In this document: in pieces, positions 33,901-46,242 of the stretch
Numbering within the stretch: the first letter of the stretch is position 1
Layout of the letters: the number at the start of each line of letters is the position of its first letter
Assembly (NCBI RefSeq): GCF_035083965.1
Contig: NC_089738.1
Location: forward strand, 11,062,734 to 11,126,733
DNA: 64,000 bases
Reading direction: 5' to 3'
From: Branchiostoma lanceolatum
Lineage: Eukaryota > Chordata > Leptocardii > Amphioxiformes > Branchiostomatidae
Position numbers and translations under genes: made by a program
Notes under the pieces: model-generated
What the model saw: the letters and a program-made list of their open reading frames with translations, nothing else
Told to the model about the DNA's origin: nothing
Databases searched by the model: none

Positions 33901-35440
33901 AGTTCCAGAGTTTTAAACATGTTCCACACTACATGTACATGTACCTCGTAACAAGCAACTCTGCTATCTATACAATACAGATGCTTGTGTACTTAACTGT
34001 TGTTTTTGGTTGGTTGCTTTTCTTACAGATTTGGAGATGGCCATTGCCTACTGGAACATAGTTCTGGCAGGAAAATTCAAGTTCCTAGATCTTTGGATAA
34101 GATTTCTCAAGGTATGTTTCATTTCTTGTCCTATTAAAACTTTGGATGAGCACCCTGCCTTATGTGTAGATGCCTCTGTATGCCTATGCCCGTGTGTATG
34201 TACTTTTAATGCGTTTGTTTTCCAGATTGGCCGTCAATGCTATTTGTTTTAAAGCTTTTGGTATGATGTCATATGATGTTAGGATAGAGAGCCACCTTCG
34301 CTAAATGTGTGCATTGCGATACTAAAGTGTATGCAGTGGACAAACAATGAGATGGCAAAAGTTCAGAAACAGGAAAAGCTCTATGATATGGGGATCACTA
34401 ACATGTACATGTATGTAGCGTGTGAAGTCCAGTGGTTAGTGACCTTGCCTCAAGACAAAGACCTTGGTAGTTTCTCACCTGACACACGCTACCGGAAAGG
34501 GTCGCAATCCTAGGGCTGGGATGTTAATCTGTGGTCCACTGTTCACTGTGCTTGTCAAAAAGAGATAGGAGAATTTTCTAATGAGCCTGTAAATTCTGTA
34601 CATAGTGTCTGTTTATCCTGTCATGACCAGTGGATGATTAGCTCTTCAGTGACCTAAACTTGTTTGAGATAACTTTTCCCTTTTTTTTACATAGTGTCAG
34701 TGGAATGTATTTGATGAATGTAAAAATAAACTGTGTAATGACAAATGCTGAAATTGCCTGTCTTGCCCCAGGAGCATCACAAGAGGTCCATACCTAAGGA
34801 CACATGGAACTTGCTGCTAGACTTCAGTAACATGATTGCAGACGACATGGGTAACTATGATGAGGAAGGTTTGTACAAAAACGTTTTTTTCATAGACTAT
34901 GTACAACAGTATATATATGTATATATACAACAGTGTTGTGGTTTTTGGTACAGCAACCTTGCAGCAACTCTGGCATCGCTTGATATTTAAGAACAAAGGA
35001 TTTCACAGCTGCTGAACTTGTGAATAGCACACTACATGTACTATTATGTTAATACTTTCAATCATAGCCTGGGTTCCATCCTCTATATTAATTGCTAGCA
35101 ATTTTTTCGCTTGCTAACCATGATTAGCAAGCAAAAAGATTAAGCCACCGGTTACTAAACTGTTAGCAATCTTTTTGCATGCAAACCACGGATTGAGCCA
35201 AGGGTTACTTCGGAGGATGGGACCCAGGCTATTGCAATCATGCATGTTGGTTTTTAAACTTGTGTGCATCAATAGCACTCTGAAATTACTTTGTTATTCA
35301 TCTCCTTTCCACTCAACTGCTCAACACTATAATTGACTCTACTGTTTGTTATTTCCCCCACAGGTGCCTGGCCTGTGCTGATCGATGACTTTGTAGAATG
35401 GGCCAAGCCATTTGTTCAGGGGAGGAGCACAACTGTCTGA
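30939..35440 (+). CDS. DCUN1D1: DCN1-like protein (cullin neddylation co-E3), DCUN1D1/2 type
   Basis: Seven exons give 257 aa (human DCUN1D1 and DCUN1D2 about 259): 30939-30941 (ATG alone), 31051-31264, 32877-33045, 33608-33738, 34029-34111, 34772-34868, 35364-35440. The N terminus [20 protein letters not shown] is the UBA-like domain (about residues 8-45). The PONY/DCUN1 domain covers about 60-248, with [38 protein letters not shown] and [18 protein letters not shown]. The C-terminal cullin-binding strip is LIDDFVEW at 238-245. The protein recruits UBC12~NEDD8 to cullin-RBX1 and raises cullin neddylation. It is equally related to the vertebrate DCUN1D1 and DCUN1D2 duplicates, so the symbol stands for the pre-duplication gene. 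It is the divergent neighbour of TMCO3. Confidence 0.93.
31775..32460 (+). mobile_element. Degenerate non-LTR retrotransposon 3' fragment
   Basis: The segment from about 31960 to 32269 encodes [20 protein letters not shown], then [20 protein letters not shown]. This is the typical post-RT block (KVQRRA...ILG...Y...LGL.SL..R) of Jockey/CR1-like ORF2 proteins. The upstream part is not clearly homologous, and the rest of the element is missing. The likely 3' end is near AATAAACCATTC (about 32452). It lies in DCUN1D intron 2 and is unlike the element at 16775. Confidence 0.65.
33084..33156 (-). mobile_element. 73-bp TTAA-flanked short repeat, copy 4 (inverted)
   Basis: It begins CCTTCTCCCTACTGCCTAAC, ends CTTCAGAGTGCTAAAGG, and has TTAA on both sides. 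It starts about 38 bp after the donor of DCUN1D exon 3. Confidence 0.62.
35065..35231. mobile_element. Foldback hairpin element (TAG...CTA), 167 bp
   Basis: The left end TAGCCTGGGTTCCATCCTC is mirrored by GAGGATGGGACCCAGGCTA. Inner arms carry TTGCTAACC and related words. Flanking 9-mers TTTCAATCA (35056-35064) and TTGCAATCA (35232-35240) match at 8 of 9. It lies in the last DCUN1D intron. Confidence 0.72.
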
Positions 35441-36956
35441 CCAGCCAATCACAAGCACCGAGGGATAACAAACTGGTGCTGCAGAGAACAAAAAATATAG
35501 GACTTTCATATTGGCAAGAGGAATCTACTATCCAGTAGACTACTCTGTGTTTTTCTGGGACAGACAAGAACTATCTGAATACTTGTGTCGGGTACTTCTA
35601 TAATCTAAGTTTCACTGTCAAACAGGTAGTAGGCTATATGAGATTGTCCCTCGGCATGATCTATGTTTTATGAATTTTTTGTTTCACACTGCTCTGTTGA
35701 TGGTGGTAGCCTTTCTCTTCATGAAACGTAGTGTTTTATTTGTAGCTGTCGCTTCATGACTATCCCTCAAGCCTAACGTCTAGTGGCCTTTTTTGTCAAC
35801 TCAGAGGACTAAAATATTAAAGCTTGTATCTTCCAATTGTTCCTTGATGTTTGTTTGTTTGCATGTATGAGTTACAGATGCATGGCCGGACAATACTGCT
35901 GGAGTGTTGTTTTTATCCGAAGAAAAATAGAAAACGATGGGACCGTCACTCCTCTGTAGCAACCTGAGTTGTGTTTCTGTGTTCTCGTGTTTCAAGCTCA
36001 ACACTGTCTTGCTTTCTGATGTATTGTTGGGTCAGATTTTAAAGACAGCAGCCCCCTTCCCCCCCCCCCCCAAAAAATGCTCCCCTTGAAATGTTGAGTG
36101 TCAGTACTACGCCTACATTGGTATATCCATTGGTTGTACGATAGTCTTGATTTTTGTTGTTATCTCTCTATATTGGAGGTGTATGCAATAAAATCTCGAC
36201 TATGCCTTTACATAAGAACTAGTGTCTGTTATGAATGGGCATTGTGTATTCAAGTTCTTTCTTTGCATTTGGGGAAGATGGGTTGTGTTGAACGGGTCTG
36301 AACTCAGACTGATCAGGCCAAAGATAACCTGCAAGACTTATATTGATACATGGACAACAAGGACACATGAAGTAATACATGAACCACACCTGATTTATTG
36401 ATTAGACCTTGGATATCGAAAAGCGTATATAAAGTAATGCTTAAACTGAAGTATTTGCACAATCCAGATATTGTCCTTCCATTGGTACAGTTAAACTTTG
36501 ACGTTACCCATCAACACTTGTGTGAATGCTATGCACAGGAGTTGTACATATTTATGGGTATAGTTGGCTCATGTTTAATATTTCATTCCTATAAAATTCT
36601 TGAGTAAGGAGTTTTCCTACAACTAACATTGTCGTAAACCTGATATCACACTAGATAACAGAGAAAATACTGCATCTCTACCTCTTCAAGCCATGACGCT
36701 GACACTTCGTAACCCTTACTGAAGGGAATCATACACCTTCCTGATCGAAGTCATACTGCAAGTGTGCTCACAGAATACGTCTGCATGTAATACAGAAAAG
36801 TCTGCAGTTGATGAATGGCAGCAGTAGGGTGCTAGATAAATATCCTACTTAGTTTTGACCTATCAAACACGAGCAAAAGGGTTGCTACGAGATTACAGCT
36901 TCGTCACAGTTTACACTAATTACAGGCATGCCTGAGGCTCCATGGAGGGAGGATGT
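35441..36956. other. 3' untranslated/intergenic stretch between convergent DCUN1D and lectin-ZP genes
   Basis: No coding gene is supported. Candidate polyadenylation signals for the plus-strand DCUN1D gene are ATTAAA at 35816-35821 and AATAAA at 36187-36192. The minus-strand ZP gene has AATAAA at 36394-36399. A run of 12 or more C lies at 36059-36070. Confidence 0.5.
36394..36399 (-). terminator. Candidate polyadenylation signal of the lectin-ZP gene
   Basis: TTTATT on the plus strand (AATAAA in gene direction), about 560 bp after the stop codon of the minus-strand gene. Confidence 0.4.
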
Positions 36957-39900
36957 CTACTCTGGCCCGGCAGCAGGCTTCTCGGGCTTGTCCTTTCCCC
37001 ACATCTGGTAGGCGTGGTTGTCCACCCCTGAAGTACGACATGTACAATACTGTTTAGACCATGGGACTGAACGGTTACTGGATTTCCTCATATTGATGTA
37101 CATAAGTAAGTAAGAGAAGTGACCATATTTTACAGCTGTGCGAACCTGAAAAGTCTTTGTTTCTGTGATGATGCACTGGGCTATACTACCTTTACATTCA
37201 ATTCGATACCCTGGACCTTTGGTAGATTTCTCATTAAAGAAAATAATCCATCAACTAACGTTGCCTTTTACTAATCCTCGCAATCCTTTGCTGATGTTTT
37301 TTTTACGTGCACAGCGAGAACGTTTCCTGATCATCAGGACCAGAACACCTTACCGCTAACACCACCCTTAATTAAGTAATCCTGCCTTACTTACCCACGA
37401 CGTCGTCAGCAGATGCCTTGCCCTTGGTGATCCACCCTTTCCCCTTGGTCACCACAACGACGGCAGCCGCCAGCAGCAGGACACCCATCAGCCCTCCGGC
37501 AGCCCCGATAGCCACGCCTACGGTGGGGAAGGCGGCAACACCTTCGGCCGAGCCCGCGGTGGGGAACGCGCCAGCTGCAGAATGGAACAGAACATGGCTT
37601 ACAATCATCGATGTACTTACAACATCAAAGGCGTGAGCTGGCTGAATATCACCACGGCAGACGAAACAAGGCTCGATAGTCACTCGAGGTTAAGGGTAAA
37701 ATGAGACGGATGGGAGATTTTGAGTGAAATATTATGAACATCAAGATACTTGAAGTTGACATTGACAAGTACACTAAGGACTCTGTGAACCCTCACAGTT
37801 GCCCTCGTCTTCCTACATGTTTATTAATTCCACACATGTGTCTGGAATTTATTACCTCAGGATGGCACTAATTAAGAGGGTCGCAAGACTAGCAACGTAC
37901 TTGATGATCAATACATTAGATCACAATGTAAAAGGAAATCATCGATATCCGCTTTCCAGGTACATATTTGATCCTGTGCCGCGCTACCATCGATGAGACA
38001 CAAAGAGAACATTGACGTCATGAAGATCTGTTGCTATACTGATAAGAAAATGAAGATTGTAAACCGGCAGGAATAGATCTTAAAGAAAGCAATGATTTTA
38101 CTAGTACAGTGAGGAGACAGCGTTGCAGATGTCCTCTACCTGTTCCTTTGCCGCTCACGATCTTAAACGGCCCCCCGGTGACGGACTGCTGATGGTCGTT
38201 GCTGCTTCCGCGACGGAACCGGGACACTCCTGCGGCGTCTCTGCGGCGCCTGGCGGGGAGGCAGCCCTGCCTGCACCGGGAGTCAGGGTCATCCTTCAGA
38301 CACACCACCATGGTGCAATGGAGATACACCTGTCATATAAAGAAAGAAAGGCAAGATAAACTGTCATGATGTATGGTGATTGATATAGTTCTCGATCCTG
38401 TCACAATTCGGGCATTCTCGAATACAGGAGAGCACTCATTCTCCTACGCAGAGCCTCGCCCACGGCCCATACAATATACCTTGGAAAGCTCTGCTAACCA
38501 CGGCTTCCACTTTTGTGGGCGTGGCCCCTAGCCAGCTGTAAGCCAATCGGAGAAAACATGAGAATGGAGAGCATCATTCAGGTAGATACAACAGAGCATG
38601 AAACACACCACAGCCTCACCATTGTCTCGCCACCACCTCATCACTACCAATACCCAACCAGCAAAGAAACTTTCATTATGACGTAAACCCTACCAGACTG
38701 GGATCGACAGCGTCCGGGAATGTGAAGGCCTCGATGGAGAAGTACAGGGCCATGTCGGCAGAACGGGCGCTCTCCCTCTTCAGTGTGGGGTCGACGTCAC
38801 ACCTGTAGCAAGGAAGGATGGTGACATGCATTCTACAAAGAAAGGATGGTCCAGCATCTTCTAGTAAGAACAGTGGAATTGCTCTCAAAGGGAATAGAAA
38901 CGAAAGGTAGTTGTTATGTCTATAACATTGAGGAAAATGGCAGAATAGCCAGACACAGGCGTGCAAACCCGTCCTGAATGATGGTGACTTGTGGCGAGTC
39001 CTCAGGGTCCATGGTAGGTGTGGACACACAGTCCTGGGCGAACAGCTCCAGGTTGCTCAGCGGCGATTTCACTTTCAGGCCGTAGTAGAGAAGGTCTGAC
39101 GGCAACACCTAATCATAAGCATACGTAGGAGGACACGTTGGGCATTACACATCGGCAAAAAGATGTTCTTATAGTAAAAAGAAAAGACGCACACTTCTGT
39201 TCTGGTTTATAACGTTGATAGGATTGTTCTTCTATCAGAACACAGATAAACACTCTTCTGCGTTCTCAGCCTGTGTCATGCAGCCGTTATTTCAGAAGGA
39301 GGCGACACTCATGCATGGCTGACCAAGACTTGGGTAAAGGACAACACGTACACACGTACAGCACATCAATATGCGCTCATGCCAGGCATAGTACTACATG
39401 TAGTGTAGAAGAGATATCCTTACCTGTAGAGGAAAGTCTCCTGAGCTGTAGACAGCGCGGAAGTCTGCAGACGTGAAAATGTCCATCTCAAAGATGAAGC
39501 TGTTGTTTGCGTCAATGAGCCGCACGCTGTGAGAGAAAATGCAGACGTGGTCACTACCACAGGCAGCTCAAAGATGGGAGCATCGTGAGCTTATGGACGC
39601 AGGACACCGAAAAAGCAGAGGTGTTGACCGACAATAAGGGCGCAGTCACGTTCGTCGTAAGTCGTCGTACGATTTTGATGTCGTAAAAGCTTTCTAAGCA
39701 GGCTATGACAAACCAAGCACCGACGAGGATCTAAGACGGTACACCACATGGAAGGCTATCCAGCCCGAGAATGCCCTTACTCTGCGATCTTACGATGATC
39801 GTACGACGAAAGTCACCGCGAGCGAACAAACTAACTGACTTACCGAGGGGAGGGGATGTTGTATAGGATCTCTTGTCCCTGTGAGACCACGTACTGACGG

Positions 39901-42900
39901 AGGAACTCACACTGGAAACGTTTGGTGAAGGGCGTGGCTCTGACAGCGCCATTTTCGTACGTCACATGACTGGCGCTGACCTCGTTGATGTAGGTGAGTT
40001 TGTCATCTGCCGAGATCTAGGTGAAGGTAACGTCAATTCTCAGGTTAAACCTACTTTAAGAGAGATTTATTCTATACTACTCAACAGTATACGTTTTAAG
40101 CCAATGAATGAATGAGGTGATGCATGGTACTTTTCCATTGGATGATAATAGCAATGTGGCTCTTCCGCTTCACAAGTCACGAGGACTTATCGCTATCAAC
40201 AGTGTGATGGGTCCATAACATGCTTGAGGTTCCCCCAAACATGGGACCGATGGCTTAACGACCCGTCCGATCCACGAATAATGATGTTCACTCCCTACTT
40301 GTACCGTGCCGAGTCCTTGATTCCAACATGCAACAGACCTAATTCTTAGTCCACGTACTCGGACCTTGGTAAGTAGCAGGTTTACGAAACCCTCGGCAAT
40401 CGACACGCCTTGTCACCATTATAGATATAAATTCTGCGATAAAACTGAATAAACAGGCTTGACCAGCTATATACAGTAGCTGTACGGAAGCTGAAAGCCG
40501 CGGCAATGATTTACACCACAGAAAAGTTCAGAGCTTCCATCGCTACTTGCGTGCTCATACTCACAACTTGGATGGTTCCGCACTCCTCCAGGCCGGTCTG
40601 CGCCGTCACCAGTTTGGGGCCGACGGTGACGCGGCAGGTGTCGTTCAGCAGGTGCATGTTCTCCACATCCACACCTGGCAGCGCCGCTATGGGGAAGGAC
40701 ACTTGCATCTGCCCCTGGTCACAAACCACGTTCACTTCCACATCAGCTGTGACACGAAAGAACACAGTTTTCCTTTATCCGTGAATAGTTTCAATGGGCT
40801 ATCAATATTAAGGTGTCTTTTTGCACATTCAAAATTAATTTTAGTTTCAGGAGTTCATCTGTTACCTTCTTCCACACGTCTCAGGTTGAACTCGTGATTT
40901 CCACATTCCCTATTTCCTTTGTGCTCCACAGTTCTTACGTTACTCATATTCTCCTACATAAAGTCCAACATTTCCATGAAACAGACTAACCTGTCACTTG
41001 AGTTCCGCTGATTTCTCCGTTCTCCTGGTCGTTCTCATCAAAAGACGTGACCGTGAAGGTGTACTCTGTCTGTGCCCAGAGACCCCACACGGTGGCCACG
41101 GTGTTGTTGGCTGAGGGCGGGGGGTGCAGGTCCCGGTGTGTGCCGCCTGTCCGCTGGTACCGGACCCGGTAGCGGGTGATGGTCAGGTCAGCCGGCGCCG
41201 TCCAGGACATGGCGACGTACTCCATTCCCACATCGGTGAAAACCAGATCAGCGAGGGCTGGGAAAGGAGTTGTTCTTATATTAGTTTCGTCTGCAGGCTC
41301 AAATGAATAACTTTCAGGAAATGGACTCATTGGAGAATGCCCTGCAATGGTCCTCGGCACCTGACTTACATTCGTGTTTTAGAACAAGCACTGCACAATT
41401 ACAATGGAAAATTTTCGTGCAGCTTTTTTTTCTGGAACAATTTCCCTAATGTGAAGAAGTATACGTAAGTAAATAAGTACTGTGCAGCCTTTGTATGTAA
41501 AAACATGGGTTTCTATATTGGCATGCACGGAAGATTGATCAGCAAAAAGGTAATGACTTTTATGACTGATAAATGCTCTCTCCGGTGGTTGTTGATGGCC
41601 ATACTCTCACTGATGACACAAGATTATTACTGGTGTAGACATTTCAACAACAATGGGTCTGGGTTAGGAACAAGAAAACAGCACTTCCTTACCTGTACAG
41701 GATATACCGTCGCCCCTGTAGCCTGAGGTACAGGTACAGGTGAAACTGCCAGGTGTGTTGGCACACGAGGCCTTGGAGCTGCAGTTGTGGGTACCAGTCG
41801 TACATTCATTGATGTCTGCGTAAACAAACACAAAATTCCATCAAAACTACTCTTGTAGATGGATTCTAAACATCCAATATCTGAAATAATGTCTACTTTA
41901 AAGACATTATTCCTTACCGGTACAGTTGACACCGTCGCCGCTGTAGCCTGAGTGACAATCACAGGTAAAACGGCCGGGTGTGTTGGTACAGGATGCTTGC
42001 GGACTACAGTTGTTGGTGCCATCTGTACACTCGTCGTTGTCTATGAGAACAAATGCAAAGAGTACAACATATGTCACGATATCTGCTTCATTTTAGAAAC
42101 CACCTAAAAATCCTCCGCTACCATATCGTACCCACAATAAAACAGGAAGGAACACGCCGTTACATTACGCTTCCATACCGGTACAGTTGACACCGTCGCC
42201 GCTGTAGCCGGAATCACAATCACAGGTAAAACGGCCGGGTGTGTTGGTACAGGTGGCTTGAGGGCTGCAGTTATGGATGTCATCCGTACATTCATCATCA
42301 TCTGTACAGACAAACGACAAATACATTTTCTTATTAAAAGGTATCACTTATAGATGTCATCTTATTATCTCTAGGAGACAAAATTACTTTGATATTGGAT
42401 TGCTAGTTGAAACTATAAGTCATATATTTTCCATTAAGAAAGTCATGAGGATCCGTCGCCGCTGTAGCCCGGGTTACAATCGCATGTAAAACTGCCGTCT
42501 GTGTTGGCACAGGAGGCTTTGGGGCTGCAGTTGTGGGTTCCTTCCGTACATTCATTATCATCTATACAGACAAACGACAAATAAACTTTCTTATCAAAAG
42601 GTATCACTTATAAACTTCATCTTATTATCTTCAGGGGACAAAATTACTTGAGTGTTGAATCGCTATTTGAAACTCTTAGTCATATATTGTCCACTACGAA
42701 AGTCATGAGAATCCTTCCATACCGGTACAGGTGACACCGTCGCCACTGTAGCCCAGGTTGCAATCACATGTAAAACCGCCGTCTGTGTTGGCACAGGAGG
42801 CCTGGGCGTGGCAGTTATGGCTCCCATCTGCACATTCATCGATGTCTGTGAGAATACATGAATAATTCTATCAACCCTGTGCTTAAAGCTAATTTCTAGT

Positions 42901-45266
42901 ACATGACTATAAGGTCAATCAACTTAGATTAAGTATGTGAACTAGTCTTAGTTAACAAGAAGAGATGCAAATCAAAGCTAGAGCTGCTTTGTTTTTTGCA
43001 CTTTCTATCACTCACTAGAAAGCCGAAATCAAGGATTTGTTAAAAACCGTTCTAAGGTAAACCAGGACGAAAAAAAACAGGGTACTATACCAGAACAGTA
43101 GACACCATTCCCACTGAAGCCTGGGTTACAAGCACACGTGAAACTGCCGTCTGTGTTGCTACAGGAGGCCTGGGAATGGCAGTTGTGGGCACCAGTCGTA
43201 CATTCATTGATATCTGTATATGAACAAGTGCAAATAGCTATTGATTCTGTCTTTACTCATATATGATTTGACCATTGCAGTTCACTCTACTTCAGTTGAA
43301 TACTAAGTACTAACGTTATGATTCAGTTTTTAGTCTTAAAAGTCTTACAAATCAAAATGAAATAGAAATTTCATGATACTTTCCATTGCATCTAAGAATC
43401 TCATACATGTACAGCTGTATTTACAATCTGGTATCTTGTACTGTACATACAATGAATTAGCAAAGGAAATGTATACTAGCATACCAGAACAGTAGACACC
43501 ATTCCCGCTGTAGCCTGGCTTGCAAGCACACGTGAAACTGCCGTATGTGTTGCGACAGGATGCGCGGGAGTGACAGTTGTGGGTACGTTCCGTACATTCA
43601 TCGTCGTCTGTATCAATAGATACAAATAACACTGCATATGCGACGCATAGTTAGGCAAGTGTAGGGTTGCATATCTTTATATGCGACTTGGTCACGCTTC
43701 CGACTCTGCATAGTTATAATTACAACAGTTCTCTCGGTAAAAATGATAAAACTGGTAGTCATAGCACGTACCTCTCTCACAGATGAATCCCTTGGTCTCG
43801 CTGCATGAGAGATCATTCCACAAATTGCTGGGATCCCGAATGACGGCACAGTCTTCGTTACCGCCAGAATCATTCGGTTCACCGTCGCTCCACTTCTTAT
43901 AGCTCCCCAGGGCTTGTCCGTCCTCGAACCGCCACGTGCCTTCGCTGTTGGCGTCAGTCAGCCCGATCCAGCGCTCTGCGTCTGCCAGGCCGGCGATGAA
44001 CGTGTTGATCGCCTCGCTTTTCGGCATGGCCAGCCGCCCCGAGTCGTCGGCGCACCTCTGCCTTGCCTGGCTGTACGTCTTGGCATCACCAAAGTCCCTG
44101 TAGCAAACTCCATTGGAAATCTTATAGCCTGATGGACATCCTACGGAGAACGAAGATTTCTACCTTATTGACGTCTGTGTCAAACTCAATAGAAATATTC
44201 ATCAAGTACCGGTACCGTGCATACTCTTGTACCATAAGGTATAATCAGGTGTTGCTGGATTGGGAAGCAAGATCAGACGTCATCACCGGAAATCTAAAGC
44301 CGCCTTCACTAAATGGGAAGTAAAATCTTTTCGCATGAAGCTTGTTGAGTTATCGGCGATGAGACGTTTCGGTAGTTCGTCATCAAAACCTAGACTCTAC
44401 CAGTCTCCCCCGGTCGCTGGGAAAATAGTAGAAATTGGCCAAATAGAGTCAAATGTTTGAAGGGAGTCGGCTACGGAGAGAGGGTCAAATTCGCAACCGA
44501 GAGAATTTGACCCTCTCTCCGTAGCCGACTCCCTTCAAACATTTGACTCTATTTGGCCAATTTCTACTATTTTCCCAGCGACCGGGGGAGACTGGTAGAG
44601 TCTAATCAAAACCCCCATGCGGCTCCCTTTGAGCATGAACTAACGTGTACGTGGTAACGTTATAGCCAGTTACGTTTAGGAGTGTTTTGATATCCTGGTG
44701 ACGTAATAAAAAGTTAAAGGGTGTTTGGAAAATCACAGCTGGTAGACCACGGAGTATTTGCTAAAATCGGTGTTGCTCGGTCCGCCAAAAGAATAACCGA
44801 CTCGAGAATCATACGAGCACATACATATAACGCGACTACATATAACGGTAGTCGGTCAGCTAAAAGATTCCCAAGAATCATGCACTAAACACGCACTGTG
44901 TACTCGGTCCGCTGAAAGATTCCCGAAAATCATACATTCATGTTTAAACATAACCTGTTCTCTATTCGCTAAAATGAATCTAAGGAACCGTACAAATCCC
45001 GAAGGCACCCGAAGTTTGGCGAAAGTAAGAACCAATCAGTACAGTTTATATAGTGCGTGACTGTCGGGAATCCTCTTTCAGTGGACCGGTTAGGACGCAG
45101 TTTGTCTCTAGTATGCAGACAAAGAAACGGCGATATCGGCAAAAGTCGGTGACCTATCGCTCTCTTGGTTCAATAAGGCAGTCTTACCGACAGATGTACG
45201 TGTGATCGCCGCCAGCATCAGCATCAGGACCGTTATCCTCCAGCCCAGCGGAGCTTGCAGATTCAT
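36957..45266 (-). CDS. C-type lectin / six-EGF / FN3 / zona pellucida domain membrane protein
   Basis: Eighteen exons give 866 aa: 45266-45188, 44140-43772, 43607-43485, 43213-43091, 42845-42723, 42301-42179, 42040-41918, 41815-41693, 41257-40991, 40746-40565, 40016-39844, 39526-39424, 39108-38969, 38802-38694, 38329-38140, 37574-37395, 37027-36957 account for seventeen listed plus none omitted in phase; the total reading frame is 867 codons. A signal peptide (residues 1-26) precedes a C-type lectin domain (27-149) with the mannose-type Ca2+-site motif EPN (WSDGEPNDS) and WND. Six 41-residue calcium-binding EGF modules follow (150-395; D-x-D/N-E-C starts), then an FN3 domain (396-484) and a ZP module (about 485-745) with DVEVNVVC and IIQDGCDVD. 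RRRR at 747-750 is a furin-type site. A transmembrane helix lies near 803-826 with a tail of about 40 residues. ZP modules polymerise extracellularly after such cleavage. It is probably a secreted or epithelial polymer with a lectin head. The 39108-38969 donor (GTTTGC) is weak. Confidence 0.85.
42450..42561 (-). pseudogene. Broken EGF exon inside the lectin-ZP gene
   Basis: It has an intact acceptor (GTATAG at 42562) and an EGF frame ([12 protein letters not shown]..., ...[11 protein letters not shown]). A deletion of about 24 bp has removed the last codons (normally V-T-C-T) and the GT donor. Read through, it reaches a TGA within three codons. The flanking introns are near copies of those around the neighbouring EGF exons (ACAAACGACAAATA, GGTATCACTTATA, AAAGTCATGAG). 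This shows it arose in the same tandem exon duplications. Skipping it keeps the frame because all EGF exons are phase 1-1. Confidence 0.8.
44391..44604. mobile_element. Foldback hairpin element, 214 bp, perfect 101-bp arms
   Basis: Left arm 44391-44491 and right arm 44504-44604 are exact reverse complements around a 12-base loop. The ends are TAGACTCTACCAGTC and GACTGGTAGAGTCTA. It is flanked by an exact 9-bp duplication ATCAAAACC (44382-44390 and 44605-44613). It lies in intron 1 of the lectin-ZP gene. Confidence 0.88.
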
Positions 45267-46242
45267 TTTGCCTTCCTGTCACTCTGTCTGAAATACAAGA
45301 CCAACAATGACATCAATGATAAGGGCGGATGTTAGACATTGTGTGAGACTCACAAAATCACTGGCAATCACAGCCAGTGGCGGGGCTCCGTCGGGCCCCA
45401 TACCCTAACGGGCATGCGCAGTTCTTGTGTAAGCCATCTTATGCAGAGACATAGCCTGATGGAATCGCGCTTAAAGCGGCCGCCCAACACCGGTCAGCCC
45501 TAGGATAGCGGAGTTTGCGATACACAGACTAGCAGAAACACAACAAAACCTCAAAGTGTAGCAGGATAAAATATCATAAAAATACATGAAACAGTAATAC
45601 CTGTAATCGATTTCAAAAGATGGACTAGGAAGAATCATCTTACCGTGGCCAGACGATATGAACACAGACTGAGTTCTCGAAACGTTTCTTACAGACGTTG
45701 GCAGTACCAGTGCTCGACGTCTCCTCGCGGCCTGTCTTAAGCCTTGACCTTGCCGTCGTTTTATAGTCTCCAGCGAATTACTTGTCGCTACGTCTTGCGC
45801 GGAAAGCGTGTCAATGTTTGCAAAAGCGCAAACAATGACTCATGGAAAAGGCAGGTGAGAAAGCTGGGATTAGTAGAATGATGAGACAAGCATGTATCGT
45901 CTTTGCTGCCGTTGCCGATGGTAACGTTGCTTCTTTAAATGTTTAGCTTAGAAAATCTCCGTTAAGAACGGTGCATCACACGCTAAAGCCACAAATCTAA
46001 ACAGAAGTGCCGTCACTATTGGAAACAGAGGCATCTTCATGTGATAATCAGCAAGGTCTAATTCAGCGCCAAACGCCGAAATATTTTCGTCAAACGAAGG
46101 GTGGGTGGTCACAAAGCTTTACCCATTTCTAGCCGTGTGGGGAAGACTAAAGCTTTGTCGTCGAGAAAAGGTCATGGACACCCTTTATGACACCACTAGT
46201 TCTACAGTTCCACTTTTATCTTGCGTAGAGATAGGAGAATTT

